Positions 45,234 through 56,163 of a stretch of DNA of 64,000 bases are shown here, one piece after another. The position numbers and the translations under genes are program-made. Positions within the stretch are counted from its first letter, which is position 1; the number at the start of each line of letters is the position of its first letter. The DNA comes from Malaya genurostris (lineage: Eukaryota > Arthropoda > Insecta > Diptera > Culicidae): NCBI RefSeq assembly GCF_030247185.1, contig NC_080572.1, positions 98,505,198-98,569,197 on the forward strand, in the 5' to 3' direction. Under the pieces are notes generated by a model, which worked only from the letters and a program-made list of their open reading frames with translations, had not been told where the DNA came from and did no database searches.

Positions 45234-48200
45234 TTTATCACCCGTCGCAAATGATACAATCACTGTCCTGCAGTGGAATTGTCGAAGCATCATGCCAAAA
45301 CTTGATTCATTTAAAATATTATTGCATAGTCAAAAATGTGATGTATTTGCTTTATGCGAAACATGGCTTACTTCAAACATAGCTTTAAATTTTAATGATT
45401 TTAACATTATACGTCTCGATAGAGACTCTCCGTATGGTGGAGTGCTTTTGGGAATTAAGAAATGCTATTCCTTTTATAGATTAAACATCCCTTCAACTTC
45501 TAGTATAGAAGTTGTTGCTTGCCAAATAAACATTAAAGGCAAAGATATTTGCATAGCTTCGGTTTATATTCCTCCAAAAGCACAAGTTGGACAGCAACAG
45601 CTTAATGAAATGGTTGAAGCCCTTTCTGCACCACGATTGATTCTGGGGGATTTAAATTCGCACGGTATTATGTGGGGTTCCGTTTACAATGATAGCAGAT
45701 CATCTTTAATACAAAACATTTGTGACAATTTTAGCATGACGGTATTAAATATGGGTAGCATGACACGGATCCCAAGACCTCCGGCACGCCCAAGTGCATT
45801 AGATCTATCTCTTTACTCAACATCAATTCGACTAGATTGCACCTGGAAAATACTGCCTGATTTACACGGTAGCGATCATTTACCAATCATCATCTCAATT
45901 AGCAGTAGCAATTGCATTGCTACTTCCGCTAGTATTCCATATGATTTGACAAAAAATATCGACTGGATTAAATACCAAAGTAGTATCTCTAGTATTTTGA
46001 ATTCAATGGAAGAGCTCCCTCCACTTGAAGAATATGACTTCCTCATTTGTTCGATTCTGGAGGCAGCAGAACAATCCCAAACTAAACGCTTTCCTGGGCC
46101 AACTACTAACAGAAGGCCTCCCAACCCCTGGTGGGACAAAGAGTGCTCAGAGGCTAAACTCGCAAAACAAAATGCTTGCAAGACGTTTCTAAAACGGGGA
46201 GGAGGAACTCCTCAGAATTTTGAAAAACTTATGGTTTTAGAAACCAAGTACAAGAGCATACTTCGAGCCAAAAAATGTAGCTATTGGAGACATTTTGTCG
46301 AAGGTTTGTCAAGAGATACCTCAATGAGCACTCTTTGGAACACGGCCAGACGAATGAGGAATCGTACCGTGGGCAATGAGAGTGATGAATACTCGAACCG
46401 ATGGATATTTGACTTTGCTAGGAAAGTTTGCCCAGATTCTGTTCCTACGCAGAGCATTATACGGGAATCTCCTCCAAATAATGGTTTTATTAATAACCCA
46501 TTTTCAATGATGGAATTTTCTATAGCACTCTTGTCTTGTAACAATAACGCTCCAGGGTTGGACAGAATTAAATTCAACTTGGTGAAGAATCTGCCCAACC
46601 TCGCAAAAAGACGTTTGTTGGAATTGTTCAACAAGTTTCTTGAGCAAAATATTGTTCCACCTGACTGGAGACAAGTGAAAGTTATCGCCATTCAAAAACC
46701 GGGGAAACCAGCTTCCAATCACAACTCATATAGACCCATTGCGATGTTGTCCTGCATCAGAAAATTGTTCGAAAAAATTATTCTACGACGTCTCGACACT
46801 TGGGTCGAGACGAACGGTTTGTTGTCAGATACTCAGTAGAAATCAGGCTTCCGTAGAAATAAAGGGACGAATGATTGCCTTGCATTACTTTCGTCTGACA
46901 TCCAAATTGCCTTCGCTCAAAAGCAACAAATGGCATCTGTATTTTTAGACATTAAAGGAGCATTTGATTCAGTTTCCATTGATGTTCTTTCAGACAAGCT
47001 TCACCAAAATGGACTCCCAGCGGTTATAAATAATTATTTGCACAACCTTTTGTCAGAGAAACACATGCATTTTTCACATGGCGATTTGGCAACACTCAGA
47101 AATAGTTACATGGGTCTCCCGCAAGGCTCATGCCTCAGTCCGCTCCTCTATAATTTTTACGTAAATGACATTGACAGCTGTCTAGTAACCCCATGTACAC
47201 TAAGACAATTGGCAGATGATGGCGTGGTTTCAGTTACTGGACCCAAAGCTATTGATCTGCATAAACCATTGCAAGATACCTTAGATAACTTGTCCGATTG
47301 GGCTGTTCATCTTGGTATCGAATTCTCTGCGGAGAAAACAGAGTTAGTCGTCTTTTCAAGAAAGCATGATCCCGCGCAGCTTCAGCTCCATATGATGGGA
47401 AGAATGATCCAACAGGTTTTAACTTTTAAATACCTCGGGGTGTGGTTCGATTCCAAATGCACGTGGGGAGGACACATTAGGTTTCTGATAACAAAATGCC
47501 AACAAAGAGTAAATTTTCTTCGAACAATAACAGGATCTTGGTGGGGTGCTCATCCGGAAGATCTAATAAAATTGTATCAGACAACGATACTTTCAGTGAT
47601 GGAATATGGATGCGTTTGCTTTCGTTCCGCTGCAAACTCTCATATTATCAAACTGGAGCGAATTCAGTATCGTTGTTTGCGAATTGCTTTAGGGTGCATG
47701 CATTCGACACATACAATGAGTCTTGAAGTTCTGGCGGGAGTTCTTCCATTAAAATATCGATTTTGGGAGCTTTCATCACGCCTGCTAATAAGATGTGAGG
47801 TGCTGAATCCCATGGTAATTAATAATTTCGAACGACTAGTCGAGCTTCGATCTCAAACAAAATTCATGACAGTATATTTTAACCATATGTCACAGGAAAT
47901 CAACCCTTCAAGATATATTCCTATCCGTGTCAGCCTCCTAAATGTCCCTGACTCAACTTTATTTTTCGATACATCCATGCAGCGCGAAGTGCGTGGAATC
48001 CCGGATCATCTACGTTCGACGGAAATCCCAAAAATATTTTCAAGTAAGTTCAGGCATATTGACTCTGAGAAAATGTTTTACACGGACGGATCGCGAATTG
48101 AAGAAGCGACAGGGTTTGGTATGTTCAACAATAATGTTTCGGCCTCATTTAGGCTTCAAGAACCTGCATCTGTTTATATAGCAGAGCTAGCAGCAGTTCA

Positions 48201-48924
48201 ATATAGTTTGAGTGTAATCGTCACATTAATTCCAAACCATTATTTCCTCTTCACAGATAGTCTGAGTGCAATTGAAGCCATTCGCTCAAACATGACTGGC
48301 AAGACTGAACCGTTTTTCCTGGGCAAAATAAAACAGTGCCTGAACGACATATTGAACAATAATTATCTAATCACTATAGTCTGGGTCCCGGCTCATTGCT
48401 CCATTCCTGGCAATGAAAGAGCCGATATTTTAGCCAAACGTGGTGCTATTGAGGGTGAAATTTATGAGAGACCAATTGCTTTCAACGAATTCTATAGCTC
48501 GTCTCGCCAAAGAACACTTGCCAGCTGGCAAGCTTCTTGGGATAAAGATGATCTGGGTCGGTGGATGCACTCAATTATTCCGAAAATATCGACAAAGGCA
48601 TGGTTCAGGGGACTGGATGTGAGTAGAGATTTCATTCGTGTGATGTCTAGACTCATGTCCAATCACTACACGTTAGATGCACATCTCCTTCGAATTGGGC
48701 TCTCCGAGACTAATCATTGTGCTTGTGGCGAAGGTTATCGAGATATTGATCATGTCGTTTGGACATGCGTGGAGTATCGTGATGTCAGATCTCAACTAAT
48801 AAATTCTTTGCGTACCCAAGGTAGACTATCCAATATCCCAGTTCGAGACATTCTTGCTTGTCGTGACCTTTCATACATGAAACTTATTTATCATTTCATA
48901 AAGAAAACTGGAGTTTCAATTTAA
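45202..48924 (+). pseudogene. I-like ORF2: endonuclease, RT, RNase H, one nonsense codon
   Basis: One frame of 1,240 codons is interrupted only by TAG at 46837-46839. The endonuclease (residues ~10-235) has LQWNCRSI, CETWL, LILGDLNSHGIMW and GSDHLPIII. The RT (about 480-820) has KPGKPASNHNSYRPIAML, VFLDIKGAFDSVSID, GLPQGSCLSPLLYN and catalytic QLADDGVVS. RNase H (about 950-1090) has FYTDGSRIEEATGFG, YIAELAAVQYS, FLFTDSLSAIEAI and WVPAHCSIPGNERADILAKR. A C-terminal Cys/His stretch (HCACGEGYRDIDHVVWTC) closes it. The stop falls just before the RT palm. Start at 45202 or at the next Met (45226). A single lesion in 3.7 kb marks a recent insertion. Confidence 0.92.
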
Positions 48925-49317
48925 TAAAGGCCCCTTTCAAGACTTAGTTCTGATCCCAGCTGCGTCCATGAGTTCAACCAATAGCTAAATTAGAATAAAA
49001 ATAATGTAATGATACAAACAAACTCGAAACAGTTTATGAAATTATTAACAAAATGTCTGAAAATAACAGCTTATTTTATAATTTATAGAAGTTAATCGTT
49101 TGGTTCAAATAATATTTCCGAGTAGATTTCATAATTAATGACGAGTTACCTAAGATGATATTTAAGTAATAAGAGAATATGTTTTAATAAATGCAAAACG
49201 TTGTGACTATGTTAGAATTAAATTAGGATAAGAATATTATGTAAAAGTGATGCTACGGCGAAGAAAAACTTATGTAAACTGCCTTAAGAAATAAACGTAT
49301 TTATGAAAAAAAAAAAA

Positions 49318-49674
49318 AAGGTTCAAATAAACGAAGAACTTTTGGATAATCTTGACCGAGAAGCAAAAATGTCAGGAAAATTGCGCGAGGACGTTCGCAG
49401 AGGCGCACGACCATGTTCAGTTATGCCTGGTGATACAGTTGTCATTGAGCGTCCTAATCGCTCCAAAGGAGATTCAAGATTCATTCCCAAACCGTATATT
49501 GTATCAGAGGAAAAAACGGAAATTTGGTACTGCGGGATAAAGTTGGACACACTCTCAAAAGGCATGTATCACAAACAAAAAAAGTTTGTTCGTGGCGCAT
49601 ATCGGAAGATACTATCAACAAAGAAAATGCAATTCTACATCGAACTGCTAGAACAAAGAATACCCCATCATACC
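49318..49674 (+). pseudogene. gypsy integrase, C-terminal part
   Basis: The frame resumes in phase after the I-like insertion (KVQINEELLDNLDREAK, MPGDTVVIERPNRSKG, FIPKPYIVSEEK) with the small barrel-like C-terminal domain. One base is missing near 49510, after which the other frame reads LVLRDKVGHTLKRHVSQTKK and a basic tail up to the BEL junction at 49674. The true end of the protein is not determined because the BEL LTR begins there. Confidence 0.8.
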
Positions 49675-50301
49675 TGTTCGGAGGCAGTTCGGATATAGGG
49701 AGATTCTTTGAAGCGAGCTTTCTTGTGCAGCAGCTCAAAGCTGAAATTATTATTAATTAGATTAGAACAATAGATTGCGAGGAGCTAAGCCAATTACTTA
49801 CATTAGGTCTTCCCTTATTCAACTATCCGAAACTATAAATCTCCTTTCAACGTAGTAATCCCTTGTATACTACTAATACCTTTTTCAGGTGAATAATGAA
49901 TTCAACTTGTGTTCTATTCAAATGTGTTCTAGTTCAATGCACTCAATTATACGGTTAGATCTTCGAAAATGAGAAAAAAAAACGATAAGCGTCCGTTAAC
50001 CGTAGTAACACCTAACCTCATATATATTAAGAATGCTTACCGTTGTAATAACGCATATCAACTGAACAGTATTTCATATACTACCGTATTGGGGCAACGT
50101 TATCCGAAACGTCCCAGAATTCAATTACAAATGAACTTAATTAAGTAGGATAAGAAAAATTATATTTAGTGCCGTGTGCAGCGTAGTCGCTTTCATTCGG
50201 CTTGACTTCTACTTCTCTATTTGACATTTCACTCCTCCATCCGGTATGGCAGGGTGCCCGATTCGTTTGCCTGCAGAAAGAACAGCAGTGTTATCAGAAC
50301 A
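49675..50301 (-). repeat. BEL 3' LTR
   Basis: On the minus strand it begins TGTTCTGATAACACTGCTG and ends CTGCCTCCGAACA. The last ~93 bp of the pol frame lie inside it. It is flanked outside by gypsy integrase sequence. Confidence 0.85.
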
Positions 50302-53300
50302 TCCTCCGCCCCGTGAATCCTGATGAGAGACTTGTGGCCTTTCACAGAATTCACCATCAGAAACCTCCATAACAGCTAACTTAACGACTGGTCGCCTCAA
50401 ATCTTTACCGCCAGCTGTTCGTACAATCGCTTGACGAATCCTGCCGTCACTTCTGGCAATTACCTCTTGCACTTTGCCGCGTACCCAGGTTCGTCGACTC
50501 CCTTCGGTAATGTATACCAGGTCCCCCACTTGAATTGGTTTGGTATCCGTAAACCACTTCGATCGTTTGTTCAGCGAGGGGAAGTACTCCTTCAACCAAC
50601 GATTCCACACTGCACCTGACAAACACTGCGATCTTTGATAGCTGCTTCTCAGCGATGCAGCCAAATCAATTGGAAGTAGCATCCGTTCATGGGCACCCGA
50701 CGAATTTCCGAGAATGAAATGATTTGGTGTAATCGCTTCTCCTTCCGCAGAGTCTTGAGGCATATATGTTAGTGGTCGTGAGTTGATGAAACTTTCTGCC
50801 TCAGCCAAAACTGTGAGTAGTATTTCATCGTTTAGTTTACGACCGTCGTCGAGTGCCCTCATTGCTTCTTTAACACTTCTGACCATTCTCTCCCACACGC
50901 CACCCATATGTGGAGCTGACGGGGGATTGAACGTCCATCTAGTTCGAGCATCTGTAAACGTATCCGCACACTCGTTGTTTATATCTTTAATCTGCTTGAT
51001 CAATTCGTTACTCGCGCCAACGAAATTAGTACCGTTGTCCGAGCATATTTCTACTGGCGATCCTCGTCGTCGTATGAATCTTCTCACTGCCATAATGCAT
51101 GAGTCTGTGGATAGACTGTGCGCCACTTCTAAATGTACGGCACGAACGACTAGACATGTGAAAACCGCTACGTACCGCTTTTCCTTGCGACGCCCGATCG
51201 AGACTTCCAGAGGCCCTAAGTAATCTACACCCACGTAACAGAACGGTCGAACAAAGGGTGTCAACCTCTCTATGGGAAGCGGTGCCATCCGGGGATGTTG
51301 TGGTTTACATTTCCTAATCTTGCATCGTTGACATTTTTTCATTACTTTGGCTACCGTGGCACGCAAATTGAAGATATGGAATCTTTGGCGAACCTCGTTG
51401 ACTACCGTCTCGCGGTTCGCGTGCCCGTATCGAGTATGGAAATCTTCAAGGAGTAATAGAGTGATGGGGTGTGATTTTGGCAGTATGACTGGGAATCGAG
51501 CATCAAACGTCGCGTAACTTGCCTTGGCTGTCCGACCTTCCATTCTTATGACTCCGAACTGATCGGCGAAAGGAGATAGTATGTATAATGGACTGGATCT
51601 TTCAAGTTTAATCCATTTCTCTGGCGGTTCATCTCGATTATTTATGAGGATTTTGACTTCGTCAGGATAAATATCGTTTTGTGCCGTTTGCCATAACCAT
51701 TGTTCAGCAGTTAAATACTCATTCTGGCAGAGAGGAACAATTTCGGTTGGGATTGAACATTTTATGAGCGGTCGTAGACTCTTAGTTGCTTTAATCGTCT
51801 TAATAGGAAGTTTCTTGGCCTTACGACGGCAATTTGTCACAAAACGACTTACCAGTGCCACAGTTCGTAACAACACCTTCCATTTTGAGAATCGTGCGGC
51901 ATCTATAATGCGTTCCGGAACCGCAATGCGATGTAGCAGAAGGTGAACCCTTAACTCCTCATTAGTACGCGGAATTTTTTTTTGTTTTGGCCAATTTTCC
52001 ATTTCTTTATGCAGAAAGGTATTTTTGCCAGTCAGCCATCTTCCATTCGAATCGGGTAAAGTGTCCTTACTCCACTTTGTTAAACAATCTGCTAAATTTT
52101 CCTTTGATGGAACGTGTCGCCAACTCGCAGGTTCTGTAAGCGTCAGTATCTCTCCGATTCGGTACGCGACAAACTGTTTGTAATTGCGATGTTGAGAGTG
52201 AATCCATGCTAGAACTACCTCTGAATCTGTGTGAATATACTTCTCGCGGATCGGCAGCGTGTGAGTTTCGCACACGGTCTTCATCATTCTCGCTCCTAGA
52301 AGCGCCGCCTGGAGCTCCATCCGCGGAATGGATTGGTACTTAAGCGGAGCCACCTTACTTCGGGCCATGACAAGCGCACATTTTATTTCTCCTTCGACCA
52401 CAATTCGGAAGTAAGCGGCACATCCGTAGCCCAACTCGCTTGCGTCAGTGAATATGTGTAACTGCAATGATTCATAGGAGCTAGGTCGAGATCCAATAAA
52501 ATAATACCGCGGGATCTCAATGGTACTGATTCTTGGTAGAATGTTTATCCATTGAAACCACTTATCATACTCGGTGTCGCCAATTTTAACGTCCCAGTCT
52601 AAAGCAGTCCGCCAGAGATCTTGAATTAGCATTCGGCCATGAATTAAAACCGGTGCAAGAAATCCCAACGGATCGAACAAGCTCATCACGATACGCAAAG
52701 CAATCCGCTTGGTTGGTCGCCTACCCTCCACTACATACGGAGCCAGCTCGGTATACCAGTTCGTGGAGAATATGAAGATATCTTTTTCAGGGTCCCAAAC
52801 TATTCCGAGAACTCGTTGTTGTTTCTCTCCATTACTACAGTCGATAGGGAGTGACCGCTGCTCTGGTATTTCTCCTATTCCTTGCAGAACTGCTACATTG
52901 TTGCAAACCCAATTTCGCATATTCATCCCACCTCGAGAATGGATCAGCTTTACCTGTAGGGCCCGTTTCAAGGCTTCTTCTGGGGTATCGGTACTGTCAA
53001 AGTAGTCGTCCATATATGTTCTCTCCTTGATTGCCAGGGCTGCTTCAGGGAATTCATGTGCATTTTCGTCGGCATTCAAGTGCATAACGTGCTGCGCCGA
53101 GCATGGCGAGCAGGTAGCACCGAACGTTGCTACGTTCATAATATAAATGTCCGGTGGTAGCTGTTCATCAAAACGGAACAGAAATCGTTGAGAATGAGTA
53201 TCCTCTGGGAGTATCCGAATCTGATGGAACATCTTCTCGATGTCTCCACCAAAGCCAATACGCCTCTCGCGAAACTTGCAAATTACACCCGGCAGCCGAA

Positions 53301-55725
53301 CTAATAGGTCCGGTCCCTTCAACAGTTGGGAATTTAAAGACACTCCATTCACTTTCGCAGCTGCGTCCCACACAAGTCGTCTTTTGTTCGGTTTTCTGGG
53401 GTGAGCCACCACGCTAAGTGGCAAATACCACACTCGGTTAGCATCGACTTTACTTATCTCATCTTGTGTCGCTTTGTGGGCATAACCATTGTCGATGTAC
53501 TCTCTCATTTGTTTGTGCACATCTCGTCGCAATCCGAGGTCTTTTGACAATTTTGATTCGAAATTTCTAAGTCGTTTAGTTGCCATAGGTAAACTGTCTG
53601 GGAAGCGTATCTCGTCGGTTTTCCACAGCAGTCCGGTGACGAATCTACCGTTTTGGCGGAATGTTGTTTTATTTAGGATCTCCCTCGCTCTCATAATTTC
53701 TGCCGACTCTGGCAACTGTACGGGCGCTATTCCGGCGTCTTCCAGAATAAACTGTTGGCGTACTATTTCGTTCAGTTCTTGATCTACTTCTAGTTTACAC
53801 AGGTGATGTCCCAAGAATGGTCGCTCATCGAGACGCTTTCCACACGGCCCGTATATTGTCCATCCAAGAACACTCCTTACTGCAATAGGCTCACCCGGCC
53901 GACCTACACGGCTCTCAATTGGTGCAATTAAGTCTAAGTTTCGTAAGCCGATGAGAACTTTCGGTTTCGCATTCTGGTATGAAATCATAGAGACGCCCTC
54001 TAGATGTCTAAATTGTGAGGAAATTTTATCTACGCGTAGATTCTGAGTAGGAAGACTCAATGTGCAAACAGTACGTGCGGCTGAAAGCTTGTATCGCTCG
54101 TGTCCACCTCTGGCTGAAATCATTAAGTCAACTCGTTCTGACGAGCTCTCTTCGCGACTTACATCTGAAGTCCATATTAACTTTAACGGCTCTGAGGTTC
54201 CTACGACTCCGAGGCGGCGTGAAATACTAGCATCGATTAAAGTGTGGGAGGACCCCTCACCGAGGAAGGCGAAAGTATCAACACTGCGTGACCCGTTAAA
54301 TAATGTGATTGGCACAACACGGAATAGAACGACTTCTGTTGCAATTCTATGGGTTTTGCAGTCAGCTTTTATTACATTCAATGTCCCATCGTGGTGTAAT
54401 AATGGATGATGCCGCTCACGGCAGTTTCCCACGTTACACGAGAATCTTGATTTACATGTCCAGCTACCATGGTCGAACAGGCACACTTCACAGAGTCTAT
54501 TCTCTTCCACCGCTTTCAAACGCGCTTCAAGACTCATTCGTTTGAATTCGTTGCAATTTCGTACACGATGATCTAATTTGGCGCAGATCGGACAAGGTTT
54601 TCGGGGTAAGCTGTTCCCCAGCATGGCATGGTCTTCGTTATGGGCGTGAACGTGAGCCTTTTGATGATGCTTTATCCTGTCATAGCATCCAGAGTCATTT
54701 TTTGATTGTACTAGAACTGTAACCTCGCTTGCATCTATGACCAATCCATCCATGAAATTTCCAAACTCTTTAAGCGACGGATCATTAAACGCCCGCTTGT
54801 GTCGCACCCAATCAAGCTTGATTGTGGCCGGCAGTTTCCCTACAAGCTCTTCCAGTAGCGTAGGATTTGCCAGATGACTTTTCAAATTTGCAGCTTCGAG
54901 ATGGTCGCATAGCTGTTGGACCGTTAAACCGAAGTTAATTAAACTGTCAAGCCTCTCGGGTTTCGGAGCTTCCAAGCGACGTACTTTTGTAAGTAGATGT
55001 TTGACGAGAAGCTCTGGTCGTCCATATAGCCGTCGAAGGGTCTCAATTATCGATGATACGGCATGCGGAAACATTAACTTAGTAATCACTGCGTCCCGTG
55101 CTGGACCTCTAAGGCATTTTCTCAACCGAATGATGTTTTCGACCGGTGCAAATCCACAGGCCATAGTAGAGTCTAAATAGCTACTATAGAATACCGGCCA
55201 TTCCTCGAGATCGCCAGAAAACGTTGGCAATTGTTTCGGCCATAGATGCCTAGCGGCAATCTGGTTTCCATTTAACATGCCACTAAGAGCTCCTTTTGAC
55301 AGATTATTTGGTACTTCGGATCTAGTAGCATGACCTGATGCTTCCGAATCCCCCCATGGTTCTTCATTTTTCGCGTTTTCATCACTCGTTTGCCCGAAGG
55401 CGTCTTGCAAACGTTGCTGCGTTACCCATTTTCGCGTTGCAGATTTCTCGGTGCGTGATGTGTGCTGGGAGAGGACTTCATCTTCCACAAGTTTTTCCTC
55501 TAAACTGAGCTTTTCTTCCAAGAATTTCTCGAGCATTTTTAGTTGCTTCCTAGTCAATGCATTTTCTCTTTCCTCTAGGTCCTTCTCCATTTGCAGACGC
55601 TCTTTAGCCTTTTCTAGCTCTTGTCGTTGAAATTCCAGTTTTTGCTCCTCTAATTTCTGTTTTTCCTCCAGTCGACGAAGTGCTTTCTGAGCTACAACTC
55701 TAGCGCTGGACGTGTTAGTTCGCAT
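50209..55725 (-). CDS. BEL/Pao Gag-Pol polyprotein
   Basis: An uninterrupted 1,838-residue frame. Residues 15-80 are a charged coiled coil (ALRRLEEKQKLEEQKLEFQ). A DUF1759-type Gag lies at about 165-320 (LPTFSGDLEEWPVFYSSY). Zinc knuckles (CPICAKLDHRVRNC, CEVCLFDHGSWTC) are at about 380-435. The DUF1758-type protease is at about 470-620, but where family members have LLDEGS this has FAFLGEGSSHTLID. The RT has GFGGDIEKMFHQIRI and catalytic RTYMDDYFDS. RNase H has HIFTDASELGYG and HTDSEVVLAWIHS. The integrase has HTRYGHANRETVV..CQRCKIRKC as zinc site, then D (GVDYLGPLEV), D (EICSDNGTNF) and E (PHMGGVWERMV). A DUF5641-like end (VGDLVYITEGSRRTWVRG) closes it. The start at 55725 is the first Met; the frame is open farther upstream and overlaps the PHD frame. 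Confidence 0.92.
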   Translation of the reverse strand: MRTNTSSARVVAQKALRRLEEKQKLEEQKLEFQRQELEKAKERLQMEKDLEERENALTRKQLKMLEKFLEEKLSLEEKLVEDEVLSQHTSRTEKSATRKWVTQQRLQDAFGQTSDENAKNEEPWGDSEASGHATRSEVPNNLSKGALSGMLNGNQIAARHLWPKQLPTFSGDLEEWPVFYSSYLDSTMACGFAPVENIIRLRKCLRGPARDAVITKLMFPHAVSSIIETLRRLYGRPELLVKHLLTKVRRLEAPKPERLDSLINFGLTVQQLCDHLEAANLKSHLANPTLLEELVGKLPATIKLDWVRHKRAFNDPSLKEFGNFMDGLVIDASEVTVLVQSKNDSGCYDRIKHHQKAHVHAHNEDHAMLGNSLPRKPCPICAKLDHRVRNCNEFKRMSLEARLKAVEENRLCEVCLFDHGSWTCKSRFSCNVGNCRERHHPLLHHDGTLNVIKADCKTHRIATEVVLFRVVPITLFNGSRSVDTFAFLGEGSSHTLIDASISRRLGVVGTSEPLKLIWTSDVSREESSSERVDLMISARGGHERYKLSAARTVCTLSLPTQNLRVDKISSQFRHLEGVSMISYQNAKPKVLIGLRNLDLIAPIESRVGRPGEPIAVRSVLGWTIYGPCGKRLDERPFLGHHLCKLEVDQELNEIVRQQFILEDAGIAPVQLPESAEIMRAREILNKTTFRQNGRFVTGLLWKTDEIRFPDSLPMATKRLRNFESKLSKDLGLRRDVHKQMREYIDNGYAHKATQDEISKVDANRVWYLPLSVVAHPRKPNKRRLVWDAAAKVNGVSLNSQLLKGPDLLVRLPGVICKFRERRIGFGGDIEKMFHQIRILPEDTHSQRFLFRFDEQLPPDIYIMNVATFGATCSPCSAQHVMHLNADENAHEFPEAALAIKERTYMDDYFDSTDTPEEALKRALQVKLIHSRGGMNMRNWVCNNVAVLQGIGEIPEQRSLPIDCSNGEKQQRVLGIVWDPEKDIFIFSTNWYTELAPYVVEGRRPTKRIALRIVMSLFDPLGFLAPVLIHGRMLIQDLWRTALDWDVKIGDTEYDKWFQWINILPRISTIEIPRYYFIGSRPSSYESLQLHIFTDASELGYGCAAYFRIVVEGEIKCALVMARSKVAPLKYQSIPRMELQAALLGARMMKTVCETHTLPIREKYIHTDSEVVLAWIHSQHRNYKQFVAYRIGEILTLTEPASWRHVPSKENLADCLTKWSKDTLPDSNGRWLTGKNTFLHKEMENWPKQKKIPRTNEELRVHLLLHRIAVPERIIDAARFSKWKVLLRTVALVSRFVTNCRRKAKKLPIKTIKATKSLRPLIKCSIPTEIVPLCQNEYLTAEQWLWQTAQNDIYPDEVKILINNRDEPPEKWIKLERSSPLYILSPFADQFGVIRMEGRTAKASYATFDARFPVILPKSHPITLLLLEDFHTRYGHANRETVVNEVRQRFHIFNLRATVAKVMKKCQRCKIRKCKPQHPRMAPLPIERLTPFVRPFCYVGVDYLGPLEVSIGRRKEKRYVAVFTCLVVRAVHLEVAHSLSTDSCIMAVRRFIRRRGSPVEICSDNGTNFVGASNELIKQIKDINNECADTFTDARTRWTFNPPSAPHMGGVWERMVRSVKEAMRALDDGRKLNDEILLTVLAEAESFINSRPLTYMPQDSAEGEAITPNHFILGNSSGAHERMLLPIDLAASLRSSYQRSQCLSGAVWNRWLKEYFPSLNKRSKWFTDTKPIQVGDLVYITEGSRRTWVRGKVQEVIARSDGRIRQAIVRTAGGKDLRRPVVKLAVMEVSDGEFCERPQVSHQDSRGGGCSDNTAVLSAGKRIGHPAIPDGGVKCQIEK

Positions 55726-56141
55726 AGAGCTGGCTTCAGTACATGATCGTTTCGAATATTCGAGACGTTCCTTTTGGAGTTTTGTTGGTCGGTGACGTAT
55801 TCCTTGTAGTGAAGCCTTTCAAGGTAGTTCCGACATTCTTTTGTGCTCCCATTTTTTTTGCTATCGCAGGCCTCAATTTCCTTCTTTGATTTGTCGTTGC
55901 GCGCCACTGTTGGTGTGGTTATCAGGCCACTGAAAGCAGTTTCTCTTTTGTGTGATTTCTCCGGCAATGAGGTATTTTGTGAGCACGTTTCACAATGCCA
56001 TGGTCGATTTTCAACTCCCGGCGATACATTCGCGCAATCCAGGTGATACCAACCCAGACAAGAATCACACTGTACCATGTTATCGCAAGAGTTGGGTCGT
56101 TCACACCTCTCGCAGTCAAATCCATCTTGTTCCTGTGACAT
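55692..56141 (-). CDS. PHD-finger frame at the start of the BEL element
   Basis: A 149-residue frame starting 22 bases inside the 5' LTR. Residues about 9-55 form a PHD finger: CERCERPNSCDNMVQCDSC, then WYHLDCANV, then RPWHCETC, the C4HC3 zinc pattern with the W before the last Cys pair. The rest is charged and low complexity. Near 55750 the other frame (SKRSCTEASSMRTNTSSA) takes over and runs into Gag-Pol. PHD fingers in chromatin proteins read histone H3 tails; a role in guiding integration is my inference. The frame change could be a mutation or programmed. Confidence 0.85.
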   Translation of the reverse strand: MSQEQDGFDCERCERPNSCDNMVQCDSCLGWYHLDCANVSPGVENRPWHCETCSQNTSLPEKSHKRETAFSGLITTPTVARNDKSKKEIEACDSKKNGSTKECRNYLERLHYKEYVTDQQNSKRNVSNIRNDHVLKPALCELTRPALEL

Positions 56142-56163
56142 CTTCGACTCTAATCTTTGAGAA

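Larger units (their letters stand above)
43215..49317 (+). mobile_element. I-like non-LTR retrotransposon, full length, near-intact
   Basis: The element is 6.1 kb with a 14-bp target duplication AAGGTTCAAATAAA (43201-43214 and 49318-49331) and a poly-A tail at 49306-49317. It holds a 5' UTR of 729 bp, ORF1, overlapping ORF2 with endonuclease, RT and RNase H, and a 3' UTR of about 390 bp. RNase H within ORF2 and the LADD form of the RT box place it in the I group. It resembles what I recall as MosquI from Aedes. The only major lesion seen is one TAG in ORF2. Confidence 0.9.
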
